Assembly: GCA_014084085.1 (NCBI GenBank)
Contig: NPFB01000037.1
Location: 181,172 to 202,201 of the forward strand
DNA: 21,030 bases
Origin: Hondaea fermentalgiana
Taxonomy: Eukaryota > Sar > Bigyra > Thraustochytrida > Thraustochytriidae
Direction: 5' to 3'
In this document: positions 17,201-21,030 of the stretch, piece after piece
Layout: the number at the start of each line of letters is the position of its first letter
Position numbering within the stretch: position 1 is the first letter of the stretch
Program-made: the position numbers and the translations under genes
Notes under the pieces: model-generated
Databases searched by the model: none
What the model was told of the DNA's origin: nothing
The model's input: only the letters and a program-made list of their open reading frames with translations

Positions 17201-18358
17201 TACCATTTGGTGCTCGTCTACAACGATCTCGAAACCGTCCCTGCATCTTTCACCTCTCTCTCGTCGCTTCGGTATTTGACGCTGTCCCAAAACCCTCTCA
17301 CGGGCTTACCAGAGTCCTTCGGGCAGCTCTCGTCGCTCACAAAATTGCTCTTCTGGAAGAACGGAAATAATTTCAGGAGCTTGCCGAAGAGCTTTACCGA
17401 TCTCACTGCACTTACGCATCTCATCGTGGAGGAGAACCCGCAGCTCGATGCCGCGCCGCATCTAACAACGCTGTCCAACCTCGAAACGCTCAGGTTTGTG
17501 GAAAATGATTTGAACGAACTTCCTTTGGGGTTTTCGTCTCTGACCAAGCTGAAAGAGCTCGAACTCTTTGAGAACAACATCAGATCAATCGACGAACTTG
17601 CACGCCTGACCAAGCTGGAACGGCTTGATCTTGAGAAGAACAAGATCACCTCAATCGACGAACTTGCACGCCTGACCAAGCTAGAAACGCTTGACATTGG
17701 GCACAACAAGATCACCTCAATCGATGCACTCTATCCTCTGAGCAACCTGAAGTGGCTTGAATGCATTTCAAACGCAATCATCTCGATCGATCATATCTCA
17801 CGACTCACTTCTCTCACGGAGCTGCGCATTCGATACAATGACATTACGGAAATTCCAAAGGTCTGGACCAGTCTTAGTGTCCTCGAAGAGCTTCACTTGA
17901 TGGGCAATAAAGACCTCAGTTATCTTCCCGATGGCTTGACGAAGCTGAGCGCGCTCACCGAGCTGACAATCACTGACACAGATGTATCCGCGCTCCCCGA
18001 GGGCATCGGTGAGCTCACTCAGCTCCGTCAATTTTATGCGCACGATAGCAAGTTGTCGGAGCTGCCTTTATCTTTTTCGGAATTGACACGTCTCCATACA
18101 TTGAGGCTTTCCCAAATCAAGAATCTCAAAAGGATCAGGTATTCGGTCTTCAGCAGTCTCACTGAACTGAGAACACTACTGCTCAAGACCAATCACCTTA
18201 CCTACCTGCCGAGCTCGTTCTCAAAGCTCACCAACTTGAGACAGTTCGACTTCCTGCCCACTTATGGTTATTGCGGTAAGTACTTTCCCTCCTTTAGCTT
18301 CGACATCAGCAAAAATCCCGACAACATCAAATCGGGCCAGTACATCACATGTGGTTAG
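14255..18358 (+). CDS. Secreted trypsin-like protease / beta-trefoil-like / LRR fusion
   Basis: The product has 1367 residues. A signal peptide (1-~26, MKIGIRWIALVAAALAM...) is followed by a chymotrypsin-fold serine protease (~35-260) with a complete triad: H66 (ITARHC), D124 (DDWAIL) and S210 (GASGGP). Cys pairs 51/67, 186/203 and 218/224 are placed as in that fold. A GVH motif (229-231) resembles V8-type enzymes. Residues ~266-560 look like one or two beta-trefoil modules (NFCLRSEETESYLVLKGKG and similar lines). A Pro/Thr/Ala linker (566-592) and a Cys-rich cap (595-636) lead to ~29 leucine-rich repeats (639-~1345), mostly 23 residues with LPxxFxxLTxL, and a short Cys-bearing C-terminal cap. 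No membrane anchor is seen, so it is probably extracellular, with LRR and trefoil steering the protease to a target. Target unknown. The start is the first ATG, directly before the signal peptide. Confidence 0.93.
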   Translation: MKIGIRWIALVAAALAMTMPAMPIEARTQVSRVAMPASAVARVVQDGDTTCSAFLVSKDTAITARHCVLRGILQRDNSFMERELFNDNEFFTSVYLEFTDQEGEPIEVGIWGMKLGNNTDNKDDWAILSLSIPENWPPSNIQPLKVGFESKDSLAEGTEVFAYGFVLDDIKDKSAMPKSVGKADQCSLEGDTGSTPTDVEHSCDMKDGASGGPILMKCTTTQDCYRVIGVHVRNTVGNSFASGFMVASDQFVAQLNQKEDPPQLKARVQISSGSKQLYAENDNDLGIEKYNRDSDDTAKWDIYEHPSGDHLYLLQQTSVRKILSASGDEVNMRDAYEELTHNFGALTSAWRVVKSGKNFCLRSEETESYLVLKGKGSLETSTKCKGAASIRFKANGDDITEKYLAPSGTTEVLVYDEDEPTYALMNAERNRNLDIQARGRRFLLKSLERKVSAAAPQTSLFYVVAVDALHVRLYSEVHKVFLSVSGKNKLGVTDFCAKDSCKWLLKPYNNGFCLESVFLLQSAQSKRFLDVKSLSFAENCDSLSVGHILQQNVTFTPYAEIVDNSGGTPAPTFTLPPSAPTVQPAPTAAPTQHKCSDKPGSVYDCLHQDYCTCDTVDCDLDTTKSIACFKYDEDVFDDLKGFQALETLDLSNLGIDEDFEIPWGSLTSSLRTLDLSGNSFVRVPSDLFETVSNLRSLHFDDNKLKWLPSSLGALTSLRVLEAKNNELSKLPQSISSLSRLSTLGLWNNDFSDLPDKLASLTALEQLNLQANRIRSLYGTDWDKLSNLASLDLEGNKISSLPSSFTELTSLVYLSLSKNSLQGLQSGFGRLSALTELSISSNRLSSIPDSFTSLSHLQHLQLWGNKLRRLPRGFGQLSALSFLTLYQEEGDETRFSSSSTALPESMSNLHNLRHLDLSRALPRNQDLPSFIPKLTALTYLNIGRNDIKSLPDEFADLTNLERLFARENKIPKLPLQIGRLSNLYHLVLVYNDLETVPASFTSLSSLRYLTLSQNPLTGLPESFGQLSSLTKLLFWKNGNNFRSLPKSFTDLTALTHLIVEENPQLDAAPHLTTLSNLETLRFVENDLNELPLGFSSLTKLKELELFENNIRSIDELARLTKLERLDLEKNKITSIDELARLTKLETLDIGHNKITSIDALYPLSNLKWLECISNAIISIDHISRLTSLTELRIRYNDITEIPKVWTSLSVLEELHLMGNKDLSYLPDGLTKLSALTELTITDTDVSALPEGIGELTQLRQFYAHDSKLSELPLSFSELTRLHTLRLSQIKNLKRIRYSVFSSLTELRTLLLKTNHLTYLPSSFSKLTNLRQFDFLPTYGYCGKYFPSFSFDISKNPDNIKSGQYITCG
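17585..17716 (+). repeat. 66-bp internal tandem duplication in LRR region
   Basis: Two adjacent 66-base (22-codon) units begin TCAATCGACGAACTTGCACG. Their first 32 bases are identical and the rest differ at a few sites. They encode SIDELARLTKLE repeats starting at residue 1111, shorter than the 23-residue repeats around them. Confidence 0.92.
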
Positions 18359-19365
18359 CTCATCGGTTGACAGTAAGCCAATTTCTCAGTTGCAGCCCGT
18401 TCCCACTCTTCTCCTTGTCGCTCGAATCCCTCCCCTCCCTCCTTCCTGATAGCCGCCGGCACGCCAGTTGATCACACCTGACTGGGCCACCGCTCGCCGG
18501 CCGCTGCTGCTTCCCCGTCGCGCGATCCTCGCCGGCCCGCGCTCGCTGGGTCCCTCGTTCCCTCGCGCCGGCGCAGCGCCCTCCCCTTTCCCTTCTCTCC
18601 GCGCGGCCGCCGACCGCTGCGCGCCGCGGCGCCGACCAACAGCGCGAGCCGCCCGCAGCTGCTCGCGGCCTGGACTGTGCGCGGTGCGGGGGCCGGCCAC
18701 TTCGCTGTGGGGCCGCGTCCGGGAGAACGGGTGCGGCGGGGGAGCGCTCTTCCCCGCAGCCGCCCGTTCTCCTCGCTTCCCTCTCCGCTTCTCTTCCCCG
18801 GTCTCGTCCCAGGACACGTTCGGCCGCATCGATCACTCGACTCGAATCGACGCGACTCGACTCGACTCGACTCGACTCGAATCGACTTGACGCGACTCGA
18901 CTCGACTTGACGCGACTCGACTCGACTTGACGCGGCTCGACGCGGCTCGGCTCGACTCGCGTCGCGCCCGCAACGGGCCTGGAGCGCGCCCGCTGCGGCC
19001 GCCGGGACGGCTCGCGTCGGTCTCGCGCGCGGCGGGGCGCGTGCGGAGTAATCGGCGCGAGCAAAATCGCAAGTCGCTGTCGGGGCCAGGAAGGGAGGGC
19101 GGCCGGCGCCGGAAGGGAGAACGGGAGAAGGCGCGCCCCGGCCCGCTCTGCGCGGCTGCTGCCCACGAGCATCTTGGTGGCCAGCGAGCATCCGCAAACA
19201 CCAATTTGCGAAAGCCCGCCCGCGCGGCTGGAGCTGCTTCCTGCATCGGAGCTGCCTTGGCCTCGAGCTGCGTCGGCCGCAAGCGCTTGCTCAGTCTCAG
19301 CGCAAGAGTGGAGACCGGGCGAAGGCGAGGGCGAGGAGGCGGAGGAGGCGGAGGAGACCGCGACC
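18359..19365. other. Very GC-rich intergenic region upstream of FG-GAP gene
   Basis: No supported gene is seen; open frames on both strands are Arg/Ala/Ser-rich and partly dictated by the pentamer satellite. The region holds the 3' UTR of the protease-LRR gene, the ACTCG array, and the promoter and GAGGAGGCGGAGGAGGCGG-type leader of the FG-GAP gene. Confidence 0.6.
18832..18960 (+). repeat. ACTCG pentamer satellite with 20-bp higher-order units
   Basis: About 130 bases are built from GACTC/CTCGA pentamers. In the second half a 20-base unit, TTGACGCGACTCGACTCGAC, recurs at the same spacing before decaying into GACGCGGCTC variants. It creates many GACTC sites. No coding role is likely; translations are Ser/Arg/Val repeats in every frame. 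Confidence 0.92.
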
Positions 19366-21030
19366 ATGGAGCCACTGGCGTGCAGGTGGATAGCTATCCT
19401 GGTCATTGCGTTTGTGGCCGGGCGCAGCGCGCGGGCACAGCTTGCTGGTTCCGCTTCGGATGCAAGTCGCATTTGCGAGCTGCAAGGACGCTGGCCTGGA
19501 GAGGGAGAAGACAGCGCCATATGTGGGTCCTGCTTCTCAGGCTTCGCCAGTGCGAATGGCCTGACAGGCCCGGGCTTTGGGGCGTGCAGGTATGCTAGCG
19601 AGCAGCTTCCTTCCTTTGCGCAAACGGCAGACGCATTCATTGCCAATACTGTTTTCGGTGACCAGAATTACAGGAAGTCGTTCCTGCGGTTTGCCGACCT
19701 TAACGGCGATGGCCTCCTCGACGCATTCCTTCTTGCTGACAACGTTCAGTCCAAATTTGGCATTGCCTACCTGCACAACATTGGAACCAAGACCGCACCA
19801 GCCTTTGAAGTACTCACCAAAGATTCGAAAAGTCCGATTGCCTACCCTTTCGCAAAGGTGAAGCCACGCTATCAGGGCGCTATAGATCCAAGTTTTGACC
19901 TCGGCGATCTCGATGGGGACGGACTCTTGGACCTAATTTACTCGGACAGCTGGGGAAGAGAGAGTCGTCCTCCCAGTCTCGACCGACGCCCTGTGGTTTA
20001 TTATAATGATGGGAATGGCATCTTCAAAGCAGCTCGCGACGATTCGGCCAAAGACCCTTTCCGAAATCTCATTCCTGAAATGGTTAAAGAAACGAGCATT
20101 TGGGCGGATAGCGTGAATCTGATCGATATTGATCATGACGGCGACCTGGATCTTCTTTGCGTGGTTGCTAGATACAACCAAGGCACCGGGGAAAATATCC
20201 TTCCCCAAGATATTACCATTTATGAAAACGTTGGCTCCAAAGAGTCCCCACTCTTCGAGACAAGCAACATTTCTTTTTCCAGTGTCGGCCAACTTACAGA
20301 TGTGGCCGCTGTCGACCTTGATGGCGACGGTCTTCTCGATGTAATTGCGACGAGCAAGAGCTTCCAAACCTTTTTCTTTCGCAACATAGGCTCCTCCACC
20401 AAAGCTGTCTTTTCTTTGGTGGGTGATTCCGTAAATCCGCTTCATGGAGCGCATGCGATTGAGCCAAAATGTGATACATCTGACTGGCGTGATTATACAT
20501 GCGCGACAACGCTTGCCTTTGCGGATCTCAATGGCAAGGGTACTGTCGATGCATTTTACGGCACCAATTTTCACAGATTCCAGCGTCTTGCAAGGAGAAG
20601 CCAACGTCCAAGCGCTTTCGTGGCGATCGGCGTTGAAGATAACGTTAGCGCCAATCCGCTTGTGCACGTTGCCAAGTCGCTCAAAACATCGCTCAATGCG
20701 CTTAGTCTTTCATTCGCAGATGCAGATGGTGATGGGGATCTCGATGCTTTTGTTGGAAACGATGCAGACCGTAAAATTCATCTTTTCCGCAACGACGGTG
20801 CAGCTTCTAGCTTTACGCATGTCGGGCCCGACAATGTTCGAAATATTTTCGCTAGCGCGGGCGAGTTCCCAGGCCTCGTTCAGGCCAACTTTCTGCCCCG
20901 CGAAGCAACCTCTAATACTACCATGCTGAAGGCAATTGTACTTTCACGATATGGAACGTCCTACGACAAATACGACGTCGATGCCTCCTGGTGGGAGCAG
21001 GACGCCTCCGGCCAAATGAAAAACATGGGC
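19366..21030 (+). CDS. Secreted FG-GAP/VCBS-repeat protein, 3' end outside window
   Basis: An ATG at 19366 (GACCATGG context) opens 555 codons without a stop up to the window edge. The N-terminus MEPLACRWIAILVIAFVAG is a signal peptide with cleavage likely after residues ~22-24 (ARA). A short Cys-rich part (~37-75) precedes repeated FG-GAP/VCBS blades. Each carries a calcium-loop motif: DLNGDGLLD (111), DLDGDGLLD (181), DIDHDGDLD (254), DLDGDGLLD (317), DLNGKGTVD (387) and DADGDGDLD (452). Between them are blade phrases such as YLHNIG, YENVGSKESPLFE and FFRNIG. Such repeats form calcium-bound beta-propellers in integrin alpha chains and many secreted adhesion or carbohydrate-binding proteins. 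The fifth loop has Lys where the fourth ligand is normally Asp. The C-terminus and any membrane anchor are not in view. Confidence 0.92.
   Translation, partial: MEPLACRWIAILVIAFVAGRSARAQLAGSASDASRICELQGRWPGEGEDSAICGSCFSGFASANGLTGPGFGACRYASEQLPSFAQTADAFIANTVFGDQNYRKSFLRFADLNGDGLLDAFLLADNVQSKFGIAYLHNIGTKTAPAFEVLTKDSKSPIAYPFAKVKPRYQGAIDPSFDLGDLDGDGLLDLIYSDSWGRESRPPSLDRRPVVYYNDGNGIFKAARDDSAKDPFRNLIPEMVKETSIWADSVNLIDIDHDGDLDLLCVVARYNQGTGENILPQDITIYENVGSKESPLFETSNISFSSVGQLTDVAAVDLDGDGLLDVIATSKSFQTFFFRNIGSSTKAVFSLVGDSVNPLHGAHAIEPKCDTSDWRDYTCATTLAFADLNGKGTVDAFYGTNFHRFQRLARRSQRPSAFVAIGVEDNVSANPLVHVAKSLKTSLNALSLSFADADGDGDLDAFVGNDADRKIHLFRNDGAASSFTHVGPDNVRNIFASAGEFPGLVQANFLPREATSNTTMLKAIVLSRYGTSYDKYDVDASWWEQDASGQMKNMG

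Noticed and set aside
18276..18297. GTAAGT...TTTAG inside the last LRR cap, resembling a 22-base intron
   Set aside because: It is far too short for a usual intron, its removal would shift the frame, and the frame through it ends naturally in a Cys-bearing cap and stop.
18360..19646. 428-codon minus-strand frame across the ACTCG satellite
   Set aside because: Its middle is a SRVESSRVKSS-type repeat dictated by the pentamer array, and the rest is low-complexity; it also overlaps the start of the FG-GAP gene.
19933..20667. 244-codon minus-strand frame within the FG-GAP gene
   Set aside because: The plus strand carries regularly spaced calcium-loop motifs and a signal peptide in one open frame; the antisense frame is a shadow.

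Overview
The window looks like nuclear DNA of a GC-rich, intron-poor unicellular eukaryote. Every convincing gene is one uninterrupted reading frame. The set includes an organelle-targeted biotin synthase, an NAA50-type N-terminal acetyltransferase and a TMEM135-family membrane protein, which together exclude a bacterium. Long intronless genes, large secreted multidomain proteins and GC-rich microsatellite-laden intergenic DNA suggest a stramenopile such as a thraustochytrid. That placement is inference; no marker gene here proves it.

Layout. Positions 1-120 may hold the start of a divergent gene cut by the window edge. A biotin synthase (BIO2) lies at 907-2214 (+) and a TMEM135-like membrane protein at 3589-5226 (+). 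NAA50 (5758-6285, -) converges on the latter. A histidine-phosphatase-superfamily protein follows at 7132-7932 (-), with a doubtful small ORF (6868-7140, +) just touching its 3' end. This first 8 kb is a housekeeping-like neighbourhood. A gene-poor, visibly more AT-rich stretch (7933-9177) leads into the second half.

The second half is dominated by secreted proteins: a cysteine-rich protein with two apple-like repeats (9178-10284, -), a 1367-residue trypsin-like protease / beta-trefoil-like / leucine-rich-repeat fusion (14255-18358, +), and a secreted FG-GAP/VCBS calcium-loop protein that runs off the right edge (19366-21030, +). Between the first two lies about 3.8 kb of tandem repeats, in units of about 1.42, 1.19 and 1.18 kb. 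Unit 1 overlaps the start of the living cysteine-rich gene. Units 2 and 3 carry relics of the same signal-peptide region with the ATG changed to TTG, and unit 2 also has an early stop. A 50-58 bp segment flanked by 7-bp inverted repeats is flipped in unit 1 relative to units 2 and 3.

How the genes might work together: the first five genes show no evident shared pathway. The three secreted products could all act at the cell surface or in the medium (binding, proteolysis, adhesion), but that rests only on signal peptides, domain types and proximity. The most unusual items are the protease-LRR fusion, the duplicated and decayed 5' gene region with its small inversion, and the departures of NAA50 from its family motifs.
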